Shown here piece after piece: positions 13,538-21,730 of a stretch of 35,751 nucleotides of DNA. Source of the DNA: CAYFJV01 sp964460605 (GTDB lineage: Archaea; Nanobdellota; Nanobdellia; Woesearchaeales; GW2011-AR9); the NCBI GenBank assembly GCA_964460605.1, contig CAYWPT010000006.1, positions 1-35,751 on the forward strand, read 5' to 3'. The position numbers were made by a program, and so were the translations under genes. Each line of letters starts with the position of its first letter. The first letter of the stretch is position 1. The notes under the pieces were generated by a model. That model was not told where the DNA came from and did no database searches. It saw only the letters and a program-made list of their open reading frames with translations.

Positions 13538-16186
13538 TTACTTTTTCTTTCCTTTATTATCACGCCACCAATAATAAATTCTATTGATAACATAAAGACT
13601 AAATGCTGCAATAATTAGTATCCCCCAATCTGTAATTTCTAATGGTACTGTGCCAAAGAACTTTGATAAAGGTCCATATACTGCTAGTAATTGTAATGCT
13701 AATGAAGTTAATACTGCAAGCACTAATGGTTTGTTTGAGAAAACACCTAATTTGTAATGGGATCTAATGGTCTGTAACCGAGCAATTTCAAATAATACTA
13801 ATGCATTAAATGCTATAGTTTGTGCTTTTGCAATCCCTGAGCCAAGATATAACCCAAAGAGTCCCAAAGTAAACAAACCAATTAAAGTTCCTATGAGGAG
13901 GATATCATTACGTAATTCAAAAGATAAAATGCTTTCTTTTGCAGGGCGCGGTTTTCTTTTCATAATCTCTTTTTCGTGCGGATCTAAACTTAGCGCTGTA
14001 GCTGGCAGTCCGTCAGTTACCAAATTAACCCAAAGAATTTGTATTGCGGTTAATGGCAGAGGTAGACCAAATAATGATGCAAATAAAATTGCTACAATCT
14101 CTCCTAAATTGCTTGAAAGCAAGAAATTAACAAATTTTCTAATGTTATCAAAAATTCCTCTTCCTTCTTCAACAGCACTTACAATACTTGTAAAATTATC
14201 ATCTGTTAAAATCATATCAGCAGCTTCTTTAGCTACATCTGTCCCTGAAATACCCATAGAAACACCAATGTCTGCTTTTTTGAGTGCAGGTGCATCGTTT
14301 ACTCCATCTCCAGTCATTGCAACAACATAACCTTTATTCTGTAAAGCTTTTACAATGTTTAACTTGTGTTCTGGTTTTACACGGGCACAGATGCCAATCT
14401 TATCAATTTCTGTATTCAAGTCTTTTATTTTCTCTAATTCTTGCCCGGTCAATGCTTTTCCTTTAATCCCTAATTTAGCAGCAATTGCTTTTGCTGTTGT
14501 TAAATGGTCGCCAGTAATCATAATCACTTTAATTCCAGCACTTTGACACTGTTTAATAGAATCTTTGACCTCTTGTCTAGGTGGGTCCATCATTGCTTGT
14601 AAACCTACAAAAATCATGTTGTCTTCAGATTGCGTTTTATTAACAAAGTTATCATTATAAGCAAATCCAAGAACACGTAATGCTTGTTTAGCATAATCTT
14701 CGTTTTGTTTGAGAATCTGTTTTTTCCATTCTTTTGTTATTCTTTGTATTTTGCCATTAATTAGTATTCTATCACATTTATCTATAACAACATCTGGGGC
14801 ACCTTTACTAAATGATAGGAGTCTTTTATTTCTTTTAAGAGCAGCGACTTTATGGATTGTAGTCATTAATTTTCTCTCAGAAGTAAAAGGGATTTCGTTT
14901 ACACGCGGAGATCTTTTAGTCAATTCATCTCGAGAAAATCCTGCTTTTTCCGCACTTACTAATAAAGCTGCTTCAGTTGGATCACCAAGTAACTCTCTTT
15001 GTTTATGACCATTAATTTTTTCTTCACCCAGAATTGCATCATTACACATAGCTCCAATTTTTAGTAACTGGTATAGTGGTTCTGGATTAGCCACTTTGTT
15101 CCCAATCCTAAAATTTCCCTCTTTACTATATCCTGCTCCACTAACCTCATAAAGCATATTGCTTGCCCATAATTTGGTGACTGTCATTTGGTTATGTGTT
15201 AAAGTTCCAGTTTTATCTGTACAAATAACACTCACGCTTCCAAGAGTTTCTACTGAAGGAAGTTTACGTACAAGAACATTTCTTTTGATCATCTTTTGCA
15301 CGCCAAGAGCAAGACTCACCGTAATTACTGCGGGCAAACCTTCAGGAATTGCTGCAACTGCTAGAGCTATCGCAGTGAGTAACATAACACTGGCAGCTTC
15401 ACCTGTTAATAAACCAACACCAAAAACAACAGCTGCTACAACTAATACAGCAACTGTAAGATATTTCCCTAATTCTCTTAACTTCTTTTGCAGCGGAGTA
15501 TATTGTTCGTGTGCTTCTTGGATTAATGTGGCAATCTTTCCAATTTGAGAACTCATCCCAGTTTCAACAATGACTGCTTTGGCTCTCCCTGCTGAGACCA
15601 CAGTTCCAGCATAAATCATGTTTTTTCTCTCAGCAAGTACTGTTTTTTTTCCAAGAACTTTATCTGATTTGCTCACCGGTAAAGATTCTCCTGTTAATGG
15701 ACCTTCTTGAGTTTTTAATTCATGTACTTCAATTAATCTTGCATCTGCTGGAATCTTGTCCCCAGTTTCTAATACAATAATATCTCCTGGGACCAAATTT
15801 TTACTATCTACTTCTTTTTCTTTTCCGTTTCTGATAACTTTCGCTTTGAGTGATGCTAGTTTTTGTAAAGCCTCTATACTTCTCTCTGCTCTATATTCCT
15901 GATAAAAACCTAAAATCGCATTTAATATGATAATGGTTCCAATAACGATTGCATCTAACTCCTCTTTTAATGAAATTGAAATAACTAAAGCAACTACTAA
16001 AATCCAAACTAAGGGACTATTAAATTGTTCAAGAAATATTTTAATTGGTGATACTCCACCTTTATGTTCTAATTCGTTAGCTCCATATTTATCATAACGT
16101 TTAGAAACTTCACTTGTTGAAAGACCTAATTTTATTTTTGTTTTTAGCTTTTTTAAAACTGCTGCTTTGCTTTCATCAAAATACAT
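13538..16186 (-). CDS. Ca2+-type P-type ATPase (cation-translocating, PMA/SERCA-like)
   Basis: An 882-residue P2-type ATPase that pumps cations at the cost of ATP. Order of elements: N-terminal cation-ATPase domain, two membrane helices, actuator domain with TGES (165-168), M3-M4 with PEGLP (281-285), the phosphorylated D324 in ICTDKTGTLT, nucleotide-binding KGAPDVV, TGDGVNDAPALKKADIG, and a C-terminal membrane block with LGEIVAI and ILWVNLVTDGLPATAL. PEGLP in M4 with NLVTDGLPA in M6 is the pattern of Ca2+ pumps, so calcium export is likely, though Mn2+ or Na+ cannot be excluded. An AGGTGAT ribosome-binding site precedes the ATG. Divergent from the surface protein gene. Confidence 0.95.
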   Translation of the reverse strand: MYFDESKAAVLKKLKTKIKLGLSTSEVSKRYDKYGANELEHKGGVSPIKIFLEQFNSPLVWILVVALVISISLKEELDAIVIGTIIILNAILGFYQEYRAERSIEALQKLASLKAKVIRNGKEKEVDSKNLVPGDIIVLETGDKIPADARLIEVHELKTQEGPLTGESLPVSKSDKVLGKKTVLAERKNMIYAGTVVSAGRAKAVIVETGMSSQIGKIATLIQEAHEQYTPLQKKLRELGKYLTVAVLVVAAVVFGVGLLTGEAASVMLLTAIALAVAAIPEGLPAVITVSLALGVQKMIKRNVLVRKLPSVETLGSVSVICTDKTGTLTHNQMTVTKLWASNMLYEVSGAGYSKEGNFRIGNKVANPEPLYQLLKIGAMCNDAILGEEKINGHKQRELLGDPTEAALLVSAEKAGFSRDELTKRSPRVNEIPFTSERKLMTTIHKVAALKRNKRLLSFSKGAPDVVIDKCDRILINGKIQRITKEWKKQILKQNEDYAKQALRVLGFAYNDNFVNKTQSEDNMIFVGLQAMMDPPRQEVKDSIKQCQSAGIKVIMITGDHLTTAKAIAAKLGIKGKALTGQELEKIKDLNTEIDKIGICARVKPEHKLNIVKALQNKGYVVAMTGDGVNDAPALKKADIGVSMGISGTDVAKEAADMILTDDNFTSIVSAVEEGRGIFDNIRKFVNFLLSSNLGEIVAILFASLFGLPLPLTAIQILWVNLVTDGLPATALSLDPHEKEIMKRKPRPAKESILSFELRNDILLIGTLIGLFTLGLFGLYLGSGIAKAQTIAFNALVLFEIARLQTIRSHYKLGVFSNKPLVLAVLTSLALQLLAVYGPLSKFFGTVPLEITDWGILIIAAFSLYVINRIYYWWRDNKGKKK

Positions 16187-16221
16187 TAGACTATCACCTA
16201 AATTATTTAGAATTTTAAAAC

Positions 16222-16229
16222 ATATAAAT
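16222..16229 (-). promoter_or_regulatory. TATA box for the P-type ATPase
   Basis: Read on the minus strand: ATTTATAT within GATTTATATG. A start site near 16199 leaves a 13-nt leader that contains the ribosome-binding site. Confidence 0.6.
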
Positions 16230-16244
16230 CTTTTGAAACCCGAC

Positions 16245-16277
16245 AGTGTAAAATTAATTGATTCATTAATTTACACT
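16245..16277. promoter_or_regulatory. palindrome midway between divergent promoters
   Basis: AGTGTAAAATTAAT (16245-16258) and ATTAATTTACACT (16265-16277) are complementary except for one extra A, with a six-base spacer. The palindrome lies about 15 bp from the TATA box of each divergent gene, the placement expected of a shared operator. Confidence 0.45.
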
Positions 16278-16293
16278 CTCGCTCATAGTTATA

Positions 16294-16305
16294 TTTATAT
16301 ATAAA
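16294..16305 (+). promoter_or_regulatory. TATA box for the surface protein gene
   Basis: TTTATATATAAA, about 27-30 nt before ATG 16329. Confidence 0.6.
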
Positions 16306-16328
16306 AAAACTTTCTATAAATTGATATT

Positions 16329-19300
16329 ATGTACAGGAAAGATAGAGGTGACCTAGGTAATGCTATAGTTTTTGCTATGCTTGTCTTAGGTAGTTTTCTT
16401 TTTTTTAGTAATTCTTTTTTAGAAAGTCCAACTGCTGCAGTGGTTCAAGAGGATATTATTCTTATCAATACAGGTTCAGACGAAGTTTTTGCTACATCAA
16501 CTTCTACAGAAAAAAAAAACAGTTTTTCCACTTTTTTAAAAGATTTATCTTCTAGTAATGACGCTTTGACAGGGGCGGCTGTTTCTGGTGATCCAGGACC
16601 TTCAATCACAGAAGTGTCTGGTTGTGGTACCTTAACTGGGGCAAATCTAAGTGCTTCGGGAATTTTTGGCCTGAACGCAAGTATTAATGTGAGTGGTGAT
16701 TGTTTTATTATAGCTATTGATAATGTTATTCTTGATGGTAATGGAAGCGAAATTGTTGGTGATGGAAGTGGCATTGGGGTTAATATTACAGGAGCAAATA
16801 ATGTTACCATAAGAAATTTTTTTGGTATTGAAAATTTTAGTAAAGCAATTTACGCTAATGATTTAAACAATTCAGATATAAATAATAATACTTTGATTGG
16901 AGGGAACGGTAGCAGTTTTCATGTTATTGAGTTTAATAATGCAATAAATGCAACCATAGACCTTAATAGTATTGATGCTACAGGAAACCTTAGCTCAGGA
17001 ATAAGTCTTTATCATACAAATTATTCTAATATCACGAGAAATAATATCACCGTAGAGGATGGACCAGGTGTACTTCTTGGTAATCATACCTTTGAAAGTT
17101 CTTTTTATAATAGTGTTAACAAGAATAATATCACTTTGAAGGATGTGGATTATGGTAATAGTGAAGGTTCAGGGATTTTTGATTTTAGTGGTTATAATAA
17201 TATTACTTTTAATACTATTAACGTTAGTGGAGATTCACAACAAGCTCTCACTCTTGCTTTTGCAAATTTTTCTTACATTGCCCATAATCGTGTTGAGGCA
17301 CATGGAGCTTCTTCTATTGCTGCTCTTTACATTTTTTCTGCAAGTGAAGGTCTTAACTTCAGTAATAATACTTTTTATGCAGGACAAAGCTACGCAGCAA
17401 GACTTATCAGTACGGTAAATGCAAGTTTTTTAAATAATAGTTTTTATACTTTTGCAGATAATAAGGAAGCATTAAGTATGGATGGAGTAAATGAGAGCAC
17501 CTTTAATTATAATTATATGAATGTTTCAAACTCAACTATTCTTCGTTTTGGAATACAAAATAATCATAATTTATTTGTTAATAATACTTTACTCTCAACA
17601 ACAACAGTAGCAGCAAGAGCCATCATTAAATGGGGAATTAGTGGAGCTTCCGAAAACAATACATTTCTAAACAATAATATGTCTGCTCCAAACATCATGG
17701 TGGACTTAGATACCTCTGATACTCTAAACTATCTTATCTATAACAATTCTTTTGGTCAAGTTTATTGGCATTTTAAGACTATGCAGGTGGCTAATGATGA
17801 TGGTACTTATATTCAGCTTGCACATGGTGAAGACATAATTATTCTTAACAATTCAATCACTGTAAACTCTTCATTAGGAACAACCGATCTTAATGGAACA
17901 GCAACAAATGACAGTAATCAATATACTTTTCATCAACAAGAAGATCTAACAAGTCCTGTTGCTTTTAGGAATGATGCACTTTGTGCACCTTGTACTACTC
18001 CAGAGAATACTTCTAGTAATGGAAAATTTTCTTATACATTCAATGCTTCAAGTTTTAGTAATTTTAGTGTACATCTTAATACTCCACCAACTTTAAATGA
18101 TTTTTTTCTTAATACCACAAGTGCTATGAACTATTCAGAAGATTATATTATCATTTGGATTAATAGTTCTGATAATGAAAGTTCTACTATTGCTGGGAAT
18201 TTTAATCTTTACAATGGGAGTGAACAAGTAGCAAGTGGGAGTTTTCAGAATTTTCAAACAAATGGTTTAGTCAATGTTGCAAACAGAACAAGGAGTGAAG
18301 ATTATGGTGCGAACGAGAATTGGACTTATGAGATACGTTTAGTTGATGGAGATTTTACAACTTCCTGGACAAACGCTAGTATCTATTTTAGAGAGATAAC
18401 AAGTGGGGACCATATCTCTGGGAATGTAATTTTTGATCATGATGTAAGTACTTGTACAGGGGATTGTATGATTGTCAGCAGAGATAATGTAATTATTGAT
18501 ATGAATGATTATAGTTTAAGTGGAAATGGGAGTGGTATTGCTATAAATATATCTGATAGAACGAATATTTCTATAGTGAATGGTTCAATTTTAGATTATA
18601 ATGTCTCTTTTTATATCAGGAACTCTACAAATATTAACATCAGCTATCTTAACATTAGTGGGACTAATTATTCAATTATTATGGTTGATACAAATAAGTC
18701 AAACATAACTTGGTCAAAGTTTAGGAATAATGATCTTGCTTTAAACCTTAGTAATTCTCATTTTAACTATATCTACAATAATCTCTTTAACAATACAGTT
18801 AACGTTTATGATGATGGCGATAATTATTATAATACAAGTTACAATTGTTCAATGAGTCCTAGTACTTGGAGGAACATTGTGTGGGGGAATTGTACGGGTG
18901 GCAATTTTTGGCATAATTATAATGGGCTTGACAATGGGGAGGGCAGTGGTTCTTATAATGTAACTCCTTGGAATATTTCTGGCGATCTAATAGGGGATAC
19001 TGACATACCTTATAATGATACTTCTGGAAACATGTCTTTTAATGGTGCTGCAGATTTTTACCCATTAATTGAGTGTGTTGAGAATTGGATTTGTCAAACT
19101 TGGTCTAATCCTTCTAATACTTGTGGTGCAAGAGTTTGTACGGACCTTAATGATTGCGGTTCTACTTTTAATAAGCCTGCAACTGGAGTTGTTTGTAAAT
19201 CGGGTAAGGGTATTAGTTCTTCAACAAGTTCTGATTCTGAATTAACAAATAAGCAGAAGAGACGTATTGCTAAAAAAATTAGTAAATCTGTTTCTAAAGG

Positions 19301-20375
19301 AGCTATCAGCAGAGCAACAGCATCACAAATTATTAGTGCTCTTAAAAGTGGTGATTTGAGTTTAGCAGCAAATATCTTTAAATCTACAAAAAGTGTGGGT
19401 GATACTGGGTCTACTACAAGTAGTGGAAGTTATGCTCATCTTTCTAGCAAACAAAGAACTTCATTGTCAATTACAATAATAAATAATTTAGAAGATCTAT
19501 CAGTTTCTATTGTTCCAGAAATAAAAAAGGGTAGTGATATTGATATTCAAAATAAGGACAAAGTTGTTGAGAAACTTGCAGAACAATTTGCAGCAGAAGA
19601 ATTACAAGAACAATTATTGTTATATAGTTTACTTGAAGAAAATAAGGTATTACCTTTAACTGTTAAAGAATCAAGTTTAGCTAGTATTTTTACATCTGGT
19701 TCTTCTAATTCTTTAGCTGGTGCTATTACTGGAGAAGCTATTATTAAAGGAACTGAGGAGAAAAAAAGTATATCTGGCATATCTTATTCAAATCAAGTAA
19801 TTAAGGGGAAATTATTAAAACCATCAATAGCTGATGATTTAGAAATTGTTGCAGAACCAGGGAAAGAAGTAACAATTGAAGTTGATGTTAAAGATGGTAT
19901 CTCTTTAAAAGATGATTCAGTGACAATTGCTTTTACATCTGACGGTGAATCTATTACTGAACAAGAAATTGAGATTCCTGCTTCTGGTATTGGGAGCGCA
20001 TTAGAGGTACATGCTGATGAAAATACATTTGATCTTTATGTAGTTTTACCAAAAGAAGAAGATAATTCTTTTATAACATCTATTTATAACATAGAACTTG
20101 ATATTAGGGTTGTAGAGGAGAATTCTAATCTATTATTACTCCCAACAAAATATAACTTCTTTGGTGGTGCTAGTCAAATATTTTTAAAGAACTCTTTGAA
20201 ATTTAGTGAAATTTATGGTCCTTATACTGTAAAAAATGATGAGGGATTTATTTTTGCACAACAATTAACCTATGACCCTGAACTTTATGTAAATGGTGAT
20301 TATGAAATTCATGCAAGAATTTACAAAGATAATGAGTTAGTGGGTGCGGATATATTCTCTGTTGCCCTTGATTAG
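16329..20375 (+). CDS. giant secreted right-handed beta-helix surface protein (NosD/PbH1-like)
   Basis: A 1348-residue exported protein. A basic start followed by a hydrophobic segment (about 11-30) is a signal peptide or N-terminal anchor. Residues about 95-500 and 700-880 form parallel beta-helix repeats: regularly spaced N-N-T, N-I-T and N-x-S units and NosD-like phrases such as NVIIDMNDYSLSGNGSG. Between them (about 595-690) is an Ig-like stretch beginning NTPPTLNDF. A Cys-rich module (about 915-965, CVENWICQTW, CGARVCTDLNDCG) follows, then a Ser/Lys helical spacer and a C-terminal beta domain. N-x-S/T sequons are extremely frequent, suggesting heavy N-glycosylation. Two similar TG-x-A motifs occur, TGAAVSG (81-87) and AITGEAI near 1140. 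No C-terminal anchor is visible. Likely role: cell-surface adhesion or glycan binding; the ligand is unknown. Confidence 0.85.
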   Translation: MYRKDRGDLGNAIVFAMLVLGSFLFFSNSFLESPTAAVVQEDIILINTGSDEVFATSTSTEKKNSFSTFLKDLSSSNDALTGAAVSGDPGPSITEVSGCGTLTGANLSASGIFGLNASINVSGDCFIIAIDNVILDGNGSEIVGDGSGIGVNITGANNVTIRNFFGIENFSKAIYANDLNNSDINNNTLIGGNGSSFHVIEFNNAINATIDLNSIDATGNLSSGISLYHTNYSNITRNNITVEDGPGVLLGNHTFESSFYNSVNKNNITLKDVDYGNSEGSGIFDFSGYNNITFNTINVSGDSQQALTLAFANFSYIAHNRVEAHGASSIAALYIFSASEGLNFSNNTFYAGQSYAARLISTVNASFLNNSFYTFADNKEALSMDGVNESTFNYNYMNVSNSTILRFGIQNNHNLFVNNTLLSTTTVAARAIIKWGISGASENNTFLNNNMSAPNIMVDLDTSDTLNYLIYNNSFGQVYWHFKTMQVANDDGTYIQLAHGEDIIILNNSITVNSSLGTTDLNGTATNDSNQYTFHQQEDLTSPVAFRNDALCAPCTTPENTSSNGKFSYTFNASSFSNFSVHLNTPPTLNDFFLNTTSAMNYSEDYIIIWINSSDNESSTIAGNFNLYNGSEQVASGSFQNFQTNGLVNVANRTRSEDYGANENWTYEIRLVDGDFTTSWTNASIYFREITSGDHISGNVIFDHDVSTCTGDCMIVSRDNVIIDMNDYSLSGNGSGIAINISDRTNISIVNGSILDYNVSFYIRNSTNINISYLNISGTNYSIIMVDTNKSNITWSKFRNNDLALNLSNSHFNYIYNNLFNNTVNVYDDGDNYYNTSYNCSMSPSTWRNIVWGNCTGGNFWHNYNGLDNGEGSGSYNVTPWNISGDLIGDTDIPYNDTSGNMSFNGAADFYPLIECVENWICQTWSNPSNTCGARVCTDLNDCGSTFNKPATGVVCKSGKGISSSTSSDSELTNKQKRRIAKKISKSVSKGAISRATASQIISALKSGDLSLAANIFKSTKSVGDTGSTTSSGSYAHLSSKQRTSLSITIINNLEDLSVSIVPEIKKGSDIDIQNKDKVVEKLAEQFAAEELQEQLLLYSLLEENKVLPLTVKESSLASIFTSGSSNSLAGAITGEAIIKGTEEKKSISGISYSNQVIKGKLLKPSIADDLEIVAEPGKEVTIEVDVKDGISLKDDSVTIAFTSDGESITEQEIEIPASGIGSALEVHADENTFDLYVVLPKEEDNSFITSIYNIELDIRVVEENSNLLLLPTKYNFFGGASQIFLKNSLKFSEIYGPYTVKNDEGFIFAQQLTYDPELYVNGDYEIHARIYKDNELVGADIFSVALD

Positions 20376-20380
20376 AAAGA

Positions 20381-20389
20381 TTTATAACC
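20381..20389 (+). promoter_or_regulatory. TATA box for the small membrane protein
   Basis: TTTATAACC directly after the surface-protein stop, about 26 nt before ATG 20411. Confidence 0.65.
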
Positions 20390-20410
20390 AATAAATTGTT
20401 ATTAAATTGC

Positions 20411-20632
20411 ATGTTAGTGTTTGGTGTTGATGTCCCATTAATTGAAATAGTATTTATTTTAGCTATTATCCTCTTCGTAGTCCTTATTGAAGTAATCATA
20501 ATTATTTCTATGTTGGTGAGGCAAACCAATAAATCAAAAGATTTGAGTATGTCTATAGAAAGATTAACAGAAGCTTTATTGAATGTTAAACATGCAGAAA
20601 TGAAAGAATTAGAAATGTTAAAAAGAAAATAG
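20411..20632 (+). CDS. small single-pass membrane protein with coiled coil
   Basis: A 73-residue protein: a long hydrophobic helix (about residues 8-37, IEIVFILAIILFVVLIEVII) followed by a charged helix with heptad-like Leu/Met spacing (MSIERLTEALLNVKHAEMKELEML). The start is ATG 20411 because a TATA box lies 26 nt upstream; an in-frame TTG at 20396 would add five residues. It follows the giant surface protein by 35 bp but has its own promoter. A scaffold or anchor for the surface protein is an attractive idea from position only. Confidence 0.75.
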   Translation: MLVFGVDVPLIEIVFILAIILFVVLIEVIIIISMLVRQTNKSKDLSMSIERLTEALLNVKHAEMKELEMLKRK

Positions 20633-20650
20633 TTTTTTAAAAATTTCAGC

Positions 20651-20740
20651 GGATTATTTTATTCCTAGTTTGGGTGAATACCCCGCAGCTTGCTGCGAAG
20701 TGAGTGAAGCGAACGATGGGATAGGCTAGGAACTAAATCC
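20651..20740. ncRNA. GC-rich structured element, candidate small RNA or palindromic repeat
   Basis: A 90-bp island much richer in G+C than its surroundings. It can fold into an enclosed structure: GGATT (20651-20655) with AATCC (20736-20740), TTCCTAG (20662-20668) with CTAGGAA (20726-20732), and two internal hairpins, GGGT-GAAT-ACCC (20672-20683) and CGCAGC-TT-GCTGCG (20684-20697). GC-rich islands between genes of AT-rich archaea have been a productive sign of structured RNAs. I cannot assign an RNA family or a strand. A minus-strand TATA (GTATAAATA) lies just beyond at about 20744-20752. It could instead be a mobile palindromic repeat. Confidence 0.35.
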
Positions 20741-20746
20741 AATTTA

Positions 20747-20770
20747 TTTATACGAATCCAAATAGGTATT
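20747..20770 (+). repeat. TATACGAAC-hairpin repeat, degenerate copy F
   Basis: TTTATACGAATCC, then AAATA, then GGTATT: the motif with one change (GAAT for GAAC) and an imperfect CC/GG stem. Confidence 0.4.
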
Positions 20771-20790
20771 AAAATAAAAAAATTTGAAAC

Positions 20791-21501
20791 TTATTTTTTA
20801 GCTTCTTCAAGTGGTGCTAATTCGTTAATGATTACCATAGGAACTTCAGCTTCTTGGAGCCTAGCTCTTATTTTCTTCATATCTTTAACACTACTCATTT
20901 GCGCAATGATTTCTTTAGCAGTAGCTTCGAATTGTGTTCGTTTAACCTTTAATTCTTCAGCCATTCTAGCTTTTTCTTCAGCTTGTGCTTTAAGCTCTTC
21001 TTCGGTTAATTCTGTTTTACCTGATGTAATTTGTTCATCGAATTTTCCTTCATTTACAGCTTTTATTGCATCTGGGATTAACATACCTTCAACTAAGATA
21101 CCCATTGATTGACATGTCCCCATGATTTCTTTAACCATTGCTTTAGTATCATTACCTAATAAAGCGTCTTGCTTCATTTTAGAAATTTTGATAATCTGTT
21201 CGATTTTAAGGTCAGCTACTTTATCTGCTAAAGGATTACCTGCACCTTTAGCAACTCCTGCTTCTTTTTTGATTAATTGTGCTGCGGGTGGTGTTCCTAT
21301 TTCAATTTCGTATGATTTATCTTCATCATCTACTATTACTTTTACAGGTACTTTCATACCTTTAAAATCTGCAGTTTTTTTGTTAATATCTTGAACAACT
21401 TGTCCGATATTTGCTCCAGTTGGACCTAAAGCTGGACCTAATGGTGGTGCTGCTGTAGCCTTTCCACCTTCAACTAATACTTCTACTGTTATTTTTGCCA
21501 T
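20791..21501 (-). CDS. rpl11: 50S ribosomal protein L11 (uL11) with C-terminal extension
   Basis: uL11 forms the base of the L7/L12 stalk with 23S rRNA. The N-terminal domain shows KATAAPPLGPALGPTGANIGQVV, the C-terminal domain KIEQIIKISKMKQDALL and KEIMGTCQSMGILVEG. Archaeal uL11 normally ends near residue 160-165; this one reaches 236 with a charged, helical extension (about 165-236) rich in Glu, Lys and Ala and ending in EVPMVIINELAPLEEAKK. It is third in this window, with S4 and S11, to carry a charged terminal extension. It is monocistronic here; rpl1 and rpl10, its usual archaeal partners, are not adjacent. The leader is about 45 nt with AAGGT before the ATG. Confidence 0.96.
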   Translation of the reverse strand: MAKITVEVLVEGGKATAAPPLGPALGPTGANIGQVVQDINKKTADFKGMKVPVKVIVDDEDKSYEIEIGTPPAAQLIKKEAGVAKGAGNPLADKVADLKIEQIIKISKMKQDALLGNDTKAMVKEIMGTCQSMGILVEGMLIPDAIKAVNEGKFDEQITSGKTELTEEELKAQAEEKARMAEELKVKRTQFEATAKEIIAQMSSVKDMKKIRARLQEAEVPMVIINELAPLEEAKK

Positions 21502-21563
21502 TATATTTACCTTTTTTAGTATATTTTGAAGCTATACATTGTAACGGAGGGTAGAATTAATGT

Positions 21564-21574
21564 CTATTTATAAG
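21564..21574 (-). promoter_or_regulatory. TATA box for rpl11
   Basis: Minus strand CTTATAAATAG. It lies about 70 nt before the start codon, so rpl11 has a leader of about 45 nt, like rps13 and unlike most genes here. Confidence 0.65.
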
Positions 21575-21652
21575 AGTTTTGTTTAACATTATTTACATTT
21601 TGTTGGCTGAATATGGTAGCATAAGTATGTTTGGGTGATTTTGTGATTGTAA

Positions 21653-21675
21653 TGTTATACGAACCCAATAGGGTT
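21653..21675 (+). repeat. TATACGAAC-hairpin repeat, copy B
   Basis: GTTATACGAACCC, loop AATA, then GGGTT: stem AACCC/GGGTT. Lies in the spacer between the divergent rpl11 and phosphoglycerate mutase genes. Confidence 0.6.
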
Positions 21676-21700
21676 TTGGTGTGTAATTTGAAACCGAAAG

Positions 21701-21709
21701 CTATATATT
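21701..21709 (+). promoter_or_regulatory. TATA box for the phosphoglycerate mutase gene
   Basis: CTATATATT after GAAACCGAAAG, about 26 nt before ATG 21731. Confidence 0.65.
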
Positions 21710-21730
21710 CAAAAAAATATTAATTAAATT

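Noticed and set aside
13767..15548. Several open frames on the plus strand across the P-type ATPase gene
   Set aside because: They are antisense shadows: no promoter or ribosome-binding site, unusual composition, and the minus-strand frame carries the complete ATPase motifs.
20828..21394. Two plus-strand open frames across rpl11
   Set aside because: Antisense shadows of a clear uL11 gene; Ile/Ser/Leu-rich with no recognisable domain.
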